NCBI RefSeq assembly: GCF_900129965.1
Contig: NZ_FQXM01000006.1
Coordinates: forward strand, 1 to 64,000
DNA: 64,000 nucleotides
Source: Clostridium grantii DSM 8605
GTDB taxonomy: Bacteria; Bacillota; Clostridia; Clostridiales; Clostridiaceae
Direction: 5' to 3'
Shown here piece by piece: positions 6,659 through 14,960 of the stretch. The first letter of the stretch is position 1. The number at the start of each line of letters is the position of its first letter. The notes beneath the pieces are model-generated. The model saw nothing but the letters and a program-made list of their open reading frames with translations, made no database searches and was not told the DNA's origin. The position numbers and the translations under genes are program-made.

Positions 6659-9379
6659 TTAATCCCACTTTTTACCCAATACCTTTTCTACAAAAATTTT
6701 AGCTATACTTGTATCAAATTGAGTTCCTGAACTTCTTTTAATTTCTAAAATAGCCTGATCTACACTAAGCTCATTTTTGTATGTTCTTTCTGATATCATA
6801 GCATCATAAGCATCTGCAATTGAAATTATTCTTGCTTCAATAGGAATATTTTTCCCTTTAAGCTTTTTAGGATAACCTGTCCCATCAAATTTTTCATGGT
6901 GTGCTAGAATAAAATCTGCTATCTCTGAAAATTCATTTGCAGAACTAAGTATTCGGTAACCAATTTCAGGATGTCTTTTTATGGCATTCCATTCTTCATC
7001 ATTTAATCTAGACTTTTTATTGAGTATAGAGTCCTCTATACCTATTTTACCTATATCGTGCATCAATCCTGCAATTCTTATCTGATTAATGCTATCTTTT
7101 GTAAAATTCAGATTTTTTGCTATTGATTCACAAAGATTACTAACTCTAATTGAATGAAGCATCTCTCTATTGCTTTTCTCAAATAAAGAATTCATAATCA
7201 AGTCAATATTCTTACTTCTTATACTTGAACTTTCAGAAAGCTTACGACGATACATAAAATCCTCTGCTTCTTTAAATACTTTATCCATATTTTGCGACAT
7301 ATCAGTTTTAACTGCATATCCCATAGATGCTGAAAATATTACTTTATCATATTTTTCAGCTTTAATATAATCATCAATTCTTTGAATAATATTCTCTGCA
7401 TCTTTTGAATCAGTTTTAGGTAACAAAATAATTAATTCATCTCCACCTATTCTAGCAATAATTTCATCAGCCCGACATACCTTTTTAATTATATTTGCCG
7501 TTTTCTTTATAATCTCATCACCAGTTTTATGACCAAAAGCATCATTGGTTAATTTCAAACCATTAAGGTCTACCATAACTAATGATATAGGCAGATTTCT
7601 TTCTATGTCCAATCTCTGTAGCTCTTCTTCATAAAATCTACGATTATATAAACCGGTTAAAGAGTCATGGTAACTTAAATATTTGATTCTTGTTTGTTTT
7701 TCTCTTTTTTCAGTAGCATCTCTGAAAATTATAACACCACCAAATATATTTCCATTTTCATCTTTTATAGGTGCTGCACTATCTTCTATGTATATTTCTC
7801 TACCTTCTTTGGAAATTAAAATAGTATCATTCTCAATTTCACTTGTATCTCCAGTATTTAATACTTTTATTACTGGACTATCGCATTTTTCTCTTGTATT
7901 TTCATTAATGATGTTAAATATTTCCTCAAACGTTTTGCCAATAGCTTCCTTTTCCAACCATCCTGTAAGACTTTCAGCTACATTATTCATCATTACAATT
8001 TTTCCAAACTTATCTGTGGATATAAATCCCTCTCCTACAGAATTCAATGTAATTCTTAATCTTTCCGAATTTTCTTTAAGGGCGGTATTAGTATATTCTA
8101 GTTCAACGGTTCTTTCCTCTACTTTTTTCTCAAGGTCATTCACTAATATGCTAATGATATCCGCCATTTTATTAAAAGAATTAGATATGTCTCCCACTTC
8201 GTCTTTTGTTGCTATAACAACTCTTTGACTTAAATCACCTTGAGCAAATTTTTCTGTAACAGTTTTTAAGTTAGTCATAGGTTTTAGGTATCTATTGGTG
8301 ATTTTTAACAATACAACTAAAGTAATTATAATAACTAAAATAGTGAATATGAAAGTTGATTTCATGTTTCTATAAATTGCTGCCATAAAAATATTCTGTG
8401 GTACTGCTGTAATAATCAACCATTCTAATCCATTTTTACTATACTCAGTAGTTCTAGTATAAAAGTTTTCTCCTTCACTAACAACTTGATAACTGTCTTT
8501 ATTGTTTATAGAATAATTATTATAAGCTTCTATCAATGCCTTATTATGTATCTCAATTATATTTTTTCTTTTAATGTTTCCATCCTTAAGAATTTCAAAA
8601 TTATTTAAATCAAAAGAATTTGCCACTAATTCACCAGTATTTTTATCAATAATTATGGCTAAAGCATTTATATCTCCTGTAATATCTTTCAAAAAATCAT
8701 CTATTCTTGATAAAATTATATGTGCTCCTAGTACACCATTAACTTCTCCCTCATTATCGTAAACAGGAATAGCTGCTGAAATAGTAAGATCATTCATAAT
8801 AAAATGTTTGTATATTGGCGAAAATATAAACTTTCCTGATTCCTTAGCAGCTTTGTACCACTCTCTTGTTCTTGCGTCAAACTTCCCTGCCTTGACGGCT
8901 ATGTCCCCAGAAGTCATTTTATTTGTAACTTTATAATACCAAGAATGTCCTTCAGTATCTGCATTGTTTTTCATAATCTCTATGTCATAATTTTCGTTAC
9001 GTCGAGCTCCATAGTATTCACCACTTTCCGTTCCATAACTGAAACTATATAATGGTTCACTGTTATTGCTCATCAAAACTCCTACAAAAAACATTTCGCG
9101 TTCTCTTTCGTTATTTATATCTACAATTTTATTTTCAATCAATTTATAATTATTTTCGTTTATACGCTCCGGAACAAGTAAATAATTATTAACCATAGAC
9201 ACTATATCTTTATTTTTATCCTCAGCCATTTCAATGATAGTTTCATTAACAGAGGCCATCCAATTTGAAAATACAATATATCCAACACCCAAAATAGTCA
9301 TTATCAATAATCCAAAAAAAGTTGTACTAAAAATTAACCTCAGTGAAACATCTTTATCTTGTATTTTCTTTTTTATCAT
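6659..9379 (-). CDS. c-di-GMP sensor protein: Cache-HAMP-PAS-GGDEF-HD-GYP
   Basis: A 906-residue membrane receptor. Helix 1 (about 17-38) and helix 2 (about 342-362) flank an extracellular double-Cache sensor. HAMP (about 363-415), a coiled coil, PAS (about 440-560), GGDEF (about 565-725) and HD-GYP (about 735-906) follow. The cyclase signature reads GGDEL at 645-649, a tolerated variant that can be active. The HD-GYP domain keeps its metal and signature residues (MHDIGK at 773-778, HHEKFDGTGYP at 827-837), so it should hydrolyse c-di-GMP. The protein could make or break c-di-GMP in response to an extracellular ligand. It has its own upstream region and no obvious operon partner. Confidence 0.93.
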   Translation of the reverse strand: MIKKKIQDKDVSLRLIFSTTFFGLLIMTILGVGYIVFSNWMASVNETIIEMAEDKNKDIVSMVNNYLLVPERINENNYKLIENKIVDINNEREREMFFVGVLMSNNSEPLYSFSYGTESGEYYGARRNENYDIEIMKNNADTEGHSWYYKVTNKMTSGDIAVKAGKFDARTREWYKAAKESGKFIFSPIYKHFIMNDLTISAAIPVYDNEGEVNGVLGAHIILSRIDDFLKDITGDINALAIIIDKNTGELVANSFDLNNFEILKDGNIKRKNIIEIHNKALIEAYNNYSINNKDSYQVVSEGENFYTRTTEYSKNGLEWLIITAVPQNIFMAAIYRNMKSTFIFTILVIIITLVVLLKITNRYLKPMTNLKTVTEKFAQGDLSQRVVIATKDEVGDISNSFNKMADIISILVNDLEKKVEERTVELEYTNTALKENSERLRITLNSVGEGFISTDKFGKIVMMNNVAESLTGWLEKEAIGKTFEEIFNIINENTREKCDSPVIKVLNTGDTSEIENDTILISKEGREIYIEDSAAPIKDENGNIFGGVIIFRDATEKREKQTRIKYLSYHDSLTGLYNRRFYEEELQRLDIERNLPISLVMVDLNGLKLTNDAFGHKTGDEIIKKTANIIKKVCRADEIIARIGGDELIILLPKTDSKDAENIIQRIDDYIKAEKYDKVIFSASMGYAVKTDMSQNMDKVFKEAEDFMYRRKLSESSSIRSKNIDLIMNSLFEKSNREMLHSIRVSNLCESIAKNLNFTKDSINQIRIAGLMHDIGKIGIEDSILNKKSRLNDEEWNAIKRHPEIGYRILSSANEFSEIADFILAHHEKFDGTGYPKKLKGKNIPIEARIISIADAYDAMISERTYKNELSVDQAILEIKRSSGTQFDTSIAKIFVEKVLGKKWD

Positions 9380-9892
9380 TTATTCAAGCCCCCTGTGATA
9401 TCCAATTCAAAAATATTAAAAAAAATAATTAAACTAAATAATTATTTAGTTTAATCATTTTTATTTTAAGCTTAAAAAGTTTGTCGATTAATGTCTTTAT
9501 ACATCTTATTATAAGATTTATCTATAATTTTTTCAAGTAATCTTATAATATTTAAATTTATATTAAAAATTTCATTTGTATTTCTATACTATCTTTCTAT
9601 TAATAGTAATATGTAAATTTTTCTAGATACTGTTTTAACATTAGAAAATACTTCAATTTTATATTGAAAAATTAACTCAAATATGGTAAATTTATATCAA
9701 TAAAATCTTTGTTTAATTAATCTAAAAAAACTTATTTAATTTAAAATTAGAAAATTATGTATATAATTTTTTTTGACCCTTTTAAGCTTTTTCTTGATAC
9801 AAACCAGGTAATTCTCCTCCTCTATGGATAATAATTTTTATAGTCCCATTTATTTTCTAGGATGGAGGAAAATATAAAAGGAGTGAATAAGG
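9380..9892. other. AT-rich divergent intergenic region with two inverted repeats
   Basis: This 513-base gap between the c-di-GMP sensor gene and the LRR gene holds no ORF. It contains a perfect 28-base palindrome (9428-9455, half-site ATTAAACTAAATAA) just upstream of the sensor gene. It also contains an 11-bp inverted repeat (ATTATAAGATT at 9508-9518 with AATCTTATAAT at 9539-9549). Either could be an operator or transcript hairpin. No strong promoter for the LRR gene is obvious. Confidence 0.6.
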
Positions 9893-12112
9893 ATGTGTAA
9901 AAAAAAATTGGTTTCATTAATTTTAAGTGTTTTAATTGTATCTAGTAATTCTTTTACTTGTATTGCAAAAGCAGATGTAAGAAATGGGTGGAACAAAAAT
10001 GGACAAATATGGGAATTTTATGACAATGGAGTAATCCAAAAGAATATATGGATACAAGATGCATCAAAACAATGGTACTATATTGACTCTACTGGAGTAA
10101 TGAAAAGTAATGAATGGGTTAAAACAGGAAATTATTGGTATTATCTAGATTCATCCGGAGCTATGAAAAGTAATGATTGGATTAAAACAGAAGGAAAATG
10201 GTATTACTTAGCTTCAAATGGAGCTATGAAGAGTAAAGATTGGATTAATACTGCAGGTATTTGGTATTATTTAGACTTAAGTGGTGAAATGAAATCAAAT
10301 GCTTGGGTTGAAGATGGCGGAAAATGGTATTACTTAAATAGTGATGGAAGTATGGCTTTTAATACTGTAACTCCAGATGGATTTAGAGTAGGAATTAATG
10401 GATCCTGGGATGAAAAGGCTGCAAATTCAAAGACTGAAACAGAAACTCAAATAGGAACTGATACTGGAACAGGATCTTCAACAAGTGACGATAATATATC
10501 AGATATTGTTACCTTTAAAGATGCTAATTTGGAAGCAGAAGTAAGAAAAATTATAAATAAATCTACAGGGGATTTACATAAAAGTGATGTTGAAGGAATA
10601 ATTGAATTATCTGTAGAAGGCGCTGAAATTAAGGATTTATCAGGTATTGAAAATTTAACTGGATTAAACAAACTTAATTTAAGAGAAAATAAAGTTAGTG
10701 ATATATCAGCATTAAAAGGATTAATCAATTTGACAGAACTTACTTTATGGCAAAATGAAATAACTGATATAACCCCATTAAAGGGTTTAAAAAATTTAAC
10801 TATTATTGATTTGGATGTAAATAACATATGTGATATATCTTCATTAAAAGGCCTTACTAATTTAGAGACACTATTTTTAGATACTAATAAAATAGAAGAT
10901 ATAACACCGTTAAAGGGATTAATTAATCTTAAAGAACTTGGTTTAGCCGTAAATAATATTGACAATATATTACCACTAAAAGATTTAGTTAATTTGAATA
11001 GCATTTACTTAGATAATAATAAAATCAGTAATATATCTCCTTTGGAAAATTTGACTTCTTTAAATAAAGTGGTTTTAATTGGGAATTTAATTAAAGATAT
11101 ATCACCATTAGAAAAATTAATAAATTTAGAAAAACTTTTCTTGATGAATAATAAGATTACTAATATAGAACCATTAAAAACCTTAACTAATTTGAAACTA
11201 TTGGATTTATCCAATTACGAAGATATATCTACCGATGGAAAAAATAAAATTAATGATTTAAGTTCACTTAAAAACTTAACTAATTTAGAAAACCTAAGTA
11301 TATGTGGTAATGATATCAGTGATATAACATCATTAGAAGAAATGACTAATTTAAAAATGCTTGAGCTAGGTGATAATAAAATAACTGATATAACAACATT
11401 AAATAAATTAGTTAATTTAGAAAAGTTATTTTTATATAAAAATCAAATTACTAATATAATGCCCCTAGAATCATTGGCTAAGTTAGAAATTCTTGATTTA
11501 TCAATTAATCAAATTACTGATTTATCTGGATTAAGTGAATTAACAAATTTAAAAGAAATTTTTGCATTTGATAATAAAATAAGTGATATAACTCCATTAA
11601 GTAAATCAACTAATTTAGAAATGTTGATTTTACCCAAAAATGAAATTACTGATATAACGCCAATAAAAGAATTAGTACAACTAAATAATATTGATTTAGC
11701 TGAAAATCAAATTACTGATCTATCAGTATTAGAGGGCTTAACTAACTTAAAAGAACTTGTATTAGGTGGAAATCAAATTACAGATATTGAAGCATTAAGC
11801 AACTTAACTAATTTAGAGAAGCTAGCGTTATGGGGAAATTCAATTAATGAGCTTCCATCACTAAAAGAATTAGCTAACTTATATTTAATTGATTTATCAG
11901 GAAATAAAATTAGTGAAATATCTGAATTAAAAGAATTAACTAATCTAAAAGAAGCTTATTTATCTGCTAATGAAATAAGTAATATTACAATATTAAAAGA
12001 ACTAACTACTTTAGAAAAATTAGATTTATGGGAAAACCCTATAAATGATGAAGATGTAGAAGAATTAAGAACAGCTTTGCCTGATTGCGAAATTGGTTTT
12101 GGAGAATTTTAG
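9893..12112 (+). CDS. Secreted leucine-rich-repeat surface protein with cell-wall-binding repeats
   Basis: A signal peptide (about residues 1-28, ending near IAKAD) is followed by five or six aromatic cell-wall/choline-binding repeats of about 20 residues (recurring WYYLDSSGAMKSN-like units, about 35-165). After a Ser/Thr/Gly linker come roughly twenty 22-residue leucine-rich repeats of internalin type (LTNLEKLxLxxNxITDI) running to the C-terminus. The repeats should bind teichoic acid or glycan at the cell wall and display the LRR solenoid as a protein- or receptor-binding surface. There is no sortase motif. The AAAAGGAG ribosome site is nine bases from the ATG. It sits at the border of a decayed accessory region, which suggests horizontal acquisition. 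Confidence 0.9.
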   Translation: MCKKKLVSLILSVLIVSSNSFTCIAKADVRNGWNKNGQIWEFYDNGVIQKNIWIQDASKQWYYIDSTGVMKSNEWVKTGNYWYYLDSSGAMKSNDWIKTEGKWYYLASNGAMKSKDWINTAGIWYYLDLSGEMKSNAWVEDGGKWYYLNSDGSMAFNTVTPDGFRVGINGSWDEKAANSKTETETQIGTDTGTGSSTSDDNISDIVTFKDANLEAEVRKIINKSTGDLHKSDVEGIIELSVEGAEIKDLSGIENLTGLNKLNLRENKVSDISALKGLINLTELTLWQNEITDITPLKGLKNLTIIDLDVNNICDISSLKGLTNLETLFLDTNKIEDITPLKGLINLKELGLAVNNIDNILPLKDLVNLNSIYLDNNKISNISPLENLTSLNKVVLIGNLIKDISPLEKLINLEKLFLMNNKITNIEPLKTLTNLKLLDLSNYEDISTDGKNKINDLSSLKNLTNLENLSICGNDISDITSLEEMTNLKMLELGDNKITDITTLNKLVNLEKLFLYKNQITNIMPLESLAKLEILDLSINQITDLSGLSELTNLKEIFAFDNKISDITPLSKSTNLEMLILPKNEITDITPIKELVQLNNIDLAENQITDLSVLEGLTNLKELVLGGNQITDIEALSNLTNLEKLALWGNSINELPSLKELANLYLIDLSGNKISEISELKELTNLKEAYLSANEISNITILKELTTLEKLDLWENPINDEDVEELRTALPDCEIGFGEF

Positions 12113-12137
12113 TAAATTTAACTTAAAACAGACTTAA

Positions 12138-12471
12138 TCATAAGTTATTGATTTTTCATCGTAGGTTGTTAGTTTATCTTTCCAGTTAGAATTTCCATAA
12201 TTCTATGTAAAATAAGCCCTAGCCATAATTTATTTCAAATATGTCTAGGGCTATAATTAATATTACAGTTATTCTTAATTATTATTTTTCCTAAGTTCTT
12301 TTATCTCTTCTAACGATAAGCCTGTTTTGACTGCTATCGTTTCATCATCTAAAACATCAAGTAGATTTTTTGCTATTTCAATAGCCTTTTCTTTAATTCC
12401 TTATTAAATCTTCTTTATTGTATTTGTTATTTACATCAAAAATACTATATTCAAAATCTATTATACTATTT
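12138..12471 (-). repeat. Duplicated RHS-tail/Rpn segment, copy 1 (internally deleted)
   Basis: This segment matches 14339-14943 nearly base for base, except that it lacks 272 bases between two ATTCCTT repeats. In the longer copy these lie at 14596-14602 and 14868-14874; here a single copy is at 12396-12402. A short stretch related to the RHS gene lies at its left end. Confidence 0.85.
12215..12252 (-). terminator. Hairpin after the Rpn remnant, copy 1
   Basis: AGCCCTAG (12215-12222) pairs with CTAGGGCT (12245-12252), extended by CATA/TATG. In the second copy (14415-14452) the arms are AGACCTAG and CTAGGTCT, a compensatory C-G to A-T change. It lies just beyond the nuclease stop codon and probably acts as a 3' hairpin. 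Confidence 0.6.
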
Positions 12472-12686
12472 CCAAATAATTCGCTACCACTTACTATATC
12501 TTTAAATCTTTGTGGTACATCCCATACTTTCTTTCCGTTATAAAGAACTATTGGAATTACTGCAGGTATTTTTATGTTTCTATACATATGCTTTTTGAGC
12601 ATCATTTTTTGCATACTCTCTTAATATTTCACTTATATAAAAGAATAATCTTAATGGCATTCTATAATCAACTGTTGATTGAAGCA
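12272..12686 (-). pseudogene. Rpn/PD-(D/E)XK nuclease-transposase remnant
   Basis: On the minus strand the pieces DYRMPLRLFFYISEI, IPAVIPIVLYNGKKVW, FEYSIFDVNNKYNKEDLIRN and a C-terminal helix ending ELRKNNN appear in the order expected for Rpn-family (recombination-promoting nuclease/putative transposase) proteins, but in more than one frame. A frameshift lies near 12595. A 272-base deletion at the ATTCCTT site (12396-12402) shifts the frame again. The N-terminal catalytic part is absent; the gene is broken at 12686, where a hairpin repeat begins. The gene is not functional. Confidence 0.75.
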
Positions 12687-12735
12687 AGGATTAATTTGTC
12701 CACTCCATTTCCAAATTAATCCAAAGACCCCTAAG
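12684..12735 (+). repeat. 52-bp hairpin direct repeat, copy 1
   Basis: GGATTAATTTG (12688-12698) pairs with CAAATTAATCC (12712-12722), followed by ACCCCTAAG. A copy in the same orientation lies at 13636-13689 with very few differences. The two copies bracket the DUF4160/DUF2442 pair. Confidence 0.85.
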
Positions 12736-12902
12736 GGTAAACAATTTTTTGTTAACATTAATTAAACAATGAATAATAATTGAAAAAATAGATTTATATA
12801 AATAAAACAAACAAAGTAACTAATAAAACAGCAAACTCTGGTGTTTTATTTTTGCACAAAAAAAACTGGAATTCAAAATAAAAAAAGAGTATGTTTCTAT
12901 AG

Positions 12903-13037
12903 TTGCCTAAATTTTATAAATTAGAACAAAAGAATTTAAAAGAAGATAAACTTCAAAGGTGGATGACTTTCTTTAATAAAGATATTTCTGAAGAGAAATT
13001 CTATTTGAAACTTTGCTTTTATAATGCTAAAATTTAG
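12903..13037 (+). pseudogene. Fragment of a PDDEXK_2-type nuclease/transposase
   Basis: A 44-codon frame on the plus strand starts directly after a TAG and ends at TAG 13035-13037. It begins LPKFYKLEQKNLKEDKLQRW and continues MTFFNKDISEE. This resembles the segment that follows the catalytic domain in the PD-(D/E)XK transposase family, where an ELPKF motif and an L-x-x-W-x-x-F-x pattern are common. It is unrelated in strand to the flanking Rpn remnant, so a separate decayed insertion is likely. The remainder of 12736-13095 holds no gene; a hairpin (AATAAAACA/TGTTTTATT) lies near 12825-12850. Confidence 0.5.
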
Positions 13038-13095
13038 ATATAAAAGAAATACTAATGTAATACAAAAAAATTAAATTGATAAAAAGGGTGATAAA

Positions 13096-13362
13096 ATGCC
13101 AACTATAAGTATGTTTTATGGAATAATAATAAGGATGTTTTGTGCTCCTAAAGAGCATAATCCACCACATTTTCATGCATATTATCAGGAATATAAAGCT
13201 TTAATAGATATAAATACATGTGAAGTAATAGAAGGGAATCTTCCTAAAAAACAACTAAAACTGGTTTTGGCTTGGGCAGAGTTAAGAAAAGAAGAGTTAC
13301 TAGCAGATTGGACATTAGCAATGAATAGCGAATTACCATTTAAAATAGATCCATTGAAATAA
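13096..13362 (+). CDS. DUF4160 protein (putative toxin-antitoxin partner)
   Basis: An 88-residue protein with the DUF4160 core: MPTISMFYGIIIRMFCAPKEH, then NPPHFHAYYQEYKALIDI and the end segment LPKKQLKLVLAWAELRKEEL. The HNPPHFHA motif is strongly conserved in the family. DUF4160 genes are repeatedly found directly upstream of DUF2442 genes, as here, and the pair is often predicted to be a toxin-antitoxin-like module, although the activity is not established. The ribosome site is AAGGGTGAT. The pair is embedded in a mobile-element graveyard and flanked by direct hairpin repeats. Confidence 0.85.
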   Translation: MPTISMFYGIIIRMFCAPKEHNPPHFHAYYQEYKALIDINTCEVIEGNLPKKQLKLVLAWAELRKEELLADWTLAMNSELPFKIDPLK

Positions 13363-13376
13363 GGAGTTGATGAGCT

Positions 13377-13613
13377 ATGTATCTAGCAGTAGTAGATGTA
13401 AAACCATTACAAGAATACACTTTACTTTTAACTTTTGAAAATGGAGAAAAAAGAATATTTGATATGAAACCATATCTAAGTAAAGGCATATTTAGAGATT
13501 TAAAAAATGAAGATATGTTTAAAACAGTTAGAGTTAGTTTTGACAGCATAGAGTGGAGCAATGAAGCTGATATCGACCCAGAAATTCTTTATGAGGATAG
13601 TATCAAGTCATAA
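13377..13613 (+). CDS. DUF2442 protein (partner of DUF4160)
   Basis: A 78-residue protein with the DUF2442 pattern: a leading strand with VKPLQEYTLLLTFENGEKR, then FDMKPYL, a short helix, and VSFDSIEWSNEADIDPE near the C-terminus. The W-x-x-x-x-D-(I/L)-x-P-E ending is characteristic. It starts 14 bases after the DUF4160 stop with an AAGGAG site ten bases upstream, so the two are translated from one message. By analogy with other small two-gene modules it may be the antitoxin or regulator, but this is inference. Confidence 0.85.
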   Translation: MYLAVVDVKPLQEYTLLLTFENGEKRIFDMKPYLSKGIFRDLKNEDMFKTVRVSFDSIEWSNEADIDPEILYEDSIKS

Positions 13614-13635
13614 GGGTGGTATTATTCACAAGAAC

Positions 13636-13689
13636 AAGCAAGGATTAATTTGTCTACTCCATTTCCAAATTAATCCAAAAACCCCTAAG
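13636..13689 (+). repeat. 52-bp hairpin direct repeat, copy 2
   Basis: GGATTAATTTG (13642-13652) and CAAATTAATCC (13666-13676) form an 11-bp stem, followed by ACCCCTAAG. It directly precedes the group II intron fragment. The first copy is at 12684-12735. Confidence 0.85.
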
Positions 13690-14246
13690 AGGCACGTCCA
13701 GCTAAGCTGGACTATACTAGCTGGCGAAAGTCCAGTAAAGGTAATCGTCAAGGAGCCTTTTAGCTATCCACTATGCATATAAGAGATTATATGTTTAAAG
13801 TGTGGTGACAAAGTGTTCGGAAGAATGCGAGCAAAAGTATAGGTTGTAATATAAAATGAATCCTGCCGTATCGTAAGGTTTAAAAGAGGAAGTCGAGCCT
13901 TGCCCTTTAAGGCGAAGAACATGGAAGATGGTAAGAACTTGAAATGCACCATATATAAGTGCCAAAGGTAGTAAGAAAAGAAAGTTTCATGCACTGTATG
14001 ACAAGATTCTAGAGAAAGCATGGGAACAAGTCAAAAGAAACAATGGTGTGGGAGGTATAGATGAAATAAGCATACAAGATATTAAAGCTTATGGAGAAGA
14101 AAAGTTCTTGAAAGAAATAACAGAAGAATTTAAAGAAAATAAATACCAACCTAAACCGGTAAAAAGAGTATATATACCTAAGAAAGATGGTAGTAAAAGG
14201 CCGTTAGGCATACCAATAATTAAGGATAGAATAATACAAATTAATA
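13690..14246 (+). mobile_element. Group II intron fragment (5' RNA domains plus truncated maturase)
   Basis: The untranslated 5' part has dense short helices typical of group II ribozyme domains, for example GTCCAGC/GCTGGAC at 13696-13712, and is noticeably less AT-rich than the flanks. It leads directly into a truncated LtrA reading frame. There is no 3' half, no domain V or VI and no intron end; similarity stops near 14244. The exact 5' boundary is uncertain. Confidence 0.65.
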
Positions 14247-14260
14247 GAGAAGTGGCTTAA
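13943..14260 (+). pseudogene. ltrA: Truncated group II intron reverse transcriptase/maturase
   Basis: The frame open after the TGA at 13940 encodes KGSKKRKFHALYDKI, then LEKAWEQVKRNNGVGGID and YIPKKDGSKRPLGIPIIKDR. These are the N-terminus and RT0-RT1 blocks of a clostridial LtrA protein. It then runs into unrelated residues and stops after about 105 codons, so the palm catalytic YADD block, maturase and endonuclease domains are missing. A few residues are also missing after YDKI compared with the usual sequence. Not functional. Confidence 0.8.
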
Positions 14261-14275
14261 ATGTGGAATAATGAA

Positions 14276-14327
14276 GCAAAACAAAATTGTAAACAAAATC
14301 ACAATTTTATTGACAATTTTGTTTTGC
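14276..14327. repeat. 15-bp inverted repeat
   Basis: GCAAAACAAAATTGT (14276-14290) is perfectly complementary to ACAATTTTGTTTTGC (14313-14327). It lies between the intron fragment and the Rpn segment and could be a terminator-like hairpin or the end of a lost element. Confidence 0.7.
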
Positions 14328-14338
14328 TGCCTATTTCA

Positions 14339-14943
14339 TCATAAGCTATTGCTTTTTCATCGTAGGTTGTTAGTTTATCTTTCCAGTTAGAATCCCATAA
14401 TTCTATGTAAAATAAGACCTAGCCATAATTTATTTCAAATATGTCTAGGTCTATAATTAATATTACAGTTATTCTTAATTATTATTTTTCCTAAGTTCTT
14501 TTATCTCTTCTATCGATAAATCTGTTTTCACTGCTATCGTTTCATCATCTAAAACATCAAGTAGATTTTTTGCTATTTCAATAGCCTTCTCTTTAATTCC
14601 TTCTTTTTTAGCTTCTTCCTTCATTTCCTTAAGCAGAAAGGCATTGTTTGCAACCATCTTTTCTACCTCCTCTTTATTTGTATCTAATATTTTTTTGGCT
14701 GCCTCAGCTAACTCTGGCTCAGCAGTATTCCCTATCCAATGTTTTAGCACCATCCTATCTTTATCTGTCAGGTTAGCAAAGAATAATGCTATATCTTTAA
14801 TTCGCTCAATAAATTCTTCAGCATCTATTTTCTGGTCTAGCAAAAATATTGCAGAGGTTATATTTTTATTCCTTATTAAATCTTCTTTATTGTATTTGTT
14901 ATTTACATCAAAAATACTATATTCAAAATCCATTATGCTATTT
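14339..14943 (-). repeat. Duplicated RHS-tail/Rpn segment, copy 2 (longer)
   Basis: This segment matches 12138-12471 but retains the 272 bases lost there. It contains the Rpn C-terminal gene fragment, its 3' hairpin (14415-14452) and a short RHS-like tail. The hairpin arms are AGACCTAG and CTAGGTCT, covarying with the other copy. Confidence 0.85.
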
Positions 14944-14960
14944 TGCATAAATTCAACCAA
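14475..14960 (-). pseudogene. C-terminal fragment of an Rpn-family nuclease
   Basis: This frame encodes 161 residues, most of which are the C-terminal half of an Rpn (PD-(D/E)XK recombination-promoting nuclease) protein. NSIMDFEYSIFDVN, an all-helical region with FFANLTDKDRMVLKHW, and the family's usual charged C-terminal helix ending IEEIKELRKNNN are recognisable. The N-terminal nuclease core is missing: homology begins abruptly near 14945, where RHS sequence takes over. The M at 14960 is therefore not a native start and the fragment is probably silent. Confidence 0.75.

Noticed and set aside
7170..8762. Plus-strand open frames inside the c-di-GMP sensor gene
   Set aside because: Low-complexity hydrophobic shadows of a well-supported coding sequence on the other strand.
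9770..9798. TTGACC...GATACA as the LRR gene promoter
   Set aside because: The spacing is 17 bases, but the -10 matches only three of six positions, so the site is too weak to list as a feature.
10447..11214. Open frames on the minus strand inside the LRR gene
   Set aside because: They are antisense shadows produced by the 66-base periodic LRR coding repeat; no ribosome site or known domain.
10660..12050. Repetitive DNA that might be read as a CRISPR array
   Set aside because: The repeats are diverged 22-codon units in one reading frame (LRR), without fixed-length repeats and spacers; no cas genes are present.
12510..12719. Plus-strand frame across the first Rpn remnant
   Set aside because: It is antisense to recognisable nuclease-family sequence and has no domain of its own.
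13764..14021. Minus-strand frame across the group II intron fragment
   Set aside because: It is antisense to the ribozyme and LtrA sequence.
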